Source: Chloroflexota bacterium
GTDB taxonomy: Bacteria; Chloroflexota; Anaerolineae; J102
DNA: 6,376 bases
Direction: 5' to 3'
NCBI GenBank assembly: GCA_003353825.1
Contig: PIVW01000346.1
Location: 1-6,376, forward strand
Part shown: positions 6,272-6,376 of the stretch, one piece after another
Layout of the letters: every line of letters begins with the position of its first letter
Numbering within the stretch: the stretch's first letter is position 1
Made by a program: the position numbers and the translations under genes
The notes under the pieces: model-generated
What the model saw: only the letters and a program-made list of their open reading frames with translations
Told to the model about the DNA's origin: nothing
Databases searched by the model: none

Positions 6272-6376
6272 CTTCAACTGGGAGTAGGACACCATCGTTG
6301 AATGAGGCGTAAAGCCTCTAGCGATGGCCGCCCTCGTTGCTTGTGGGGCCGCCACTGCGGCGGAGGAACTTTGAAG
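6272..6376 (+). other. Structured region at the window end, possible leader or RNA element
   Basis: Several stems lie close together. CCATCG (6292-6297) pairs with CGATGG (6322-6327) and encloses GAGGC-GTAAA-GCCTC (6304-6318). GCCGC-CACT-GCGGC forms another hairpin at 6348-6361. CTTCAA (6272-6277) complements TTGAAG (6371-6376), the last six bases, and could close a multibranched fold. A Shine-Dalgarno-like GGAGG (6362-6366) is followed after four bases by TTG (6371), which could start a gene beyond the window. Whether this is a 5' leader, a non-coding RNA or a mobile-element end cannot be told from what is present. Confidence 0.35.

Larger units (their letters stand above)
6034..6376. other. 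Gene-free region after the GT4 gene
   Basis: These 343 bases hold no open frame that I find believable on either strand. They contain a heptamer repeat at 6065-6081, a palindrome complex at 6192-6233 and a group of stems from 6272 to the window end. A T-run at 6085-6089 follows only a very weak AGC-TTGG-GCT stem, so I do not call a clear terminator for the GT4 gene. Confidence 0.6.

Overview
The window holds three complete, same-strand genes for intracellular carbohydrate metabolism: a GH130 mannoside phosphorylase-type enzyme (67-963), a GH38 alpha-mannosidase of the cytosolic MAN2C1/AMS1/MngB type (1040-4402), and a family-4 (GT-B fold) glycosyltransferase (4672-6033). None begins with a signal peptide or shows a membrane segment, so all three products are expected in the cytoplasm.

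Layout: 1-66 is a short AT-rich leader with a possible -10 element and a small hairpin. The GH130 and GH38 genes are 76 bases apart and look like one transcription unit. The 269 bases before the chosen GT4 start carry no gene. They hold two kinds of palindromic element, a nested imperfect palindrome (4441-4495) and a row of hairpins (4515-4590). The last 343 bases (6034-6376) have no convincing gene. They contain a heptamer repeat, a perfect 18-base palindrome inside a larger inverted repeat, and a cluster of stems reaching the window end.

Organism: the mix of GH130, GH38 and GT4 genes with moderately GC-rich DNA and many short dispersed-type repeats (7-bp-based tandem repeats, a TTGTCCTGAGCGAA core, palindromic arrays) recalls free-living bacteria with repeat-rich genomes. 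Chloroflexota of the Anaerolineae/Caldilineae kind is my best guess. This is an impression from repeat style and gene content, not a phylogenetic result.

How the genes may work together: GH38 would remove alpha-linked mannose, GH130 would split a beta-mannoside (with phosphate this gives mannose-1-phosphate), and the GT4 would attach a sugar, possibly mannose from GDP-mannose, to an unknown acceptor. That fits either salvage of imported mannosides or turnover of an internally made mannoside. The sequence does not decide between them.

The most unusual point is that the GH38 gene appears to have absorbed short dispersed repeats in frame. Three 21-bp units (2765-2827) and, 42 bases later, a TTGTCCTGAGCGAA-type element (2870-2892) encode an extra acidic loop of about 45 residues just before the helix carrying the last zinc-binding histidine. 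A third possible repeat-derived segment lies near the N-terminus (1175-1210). I saw no CRISPR array, transposase, tRNA or rRNA.
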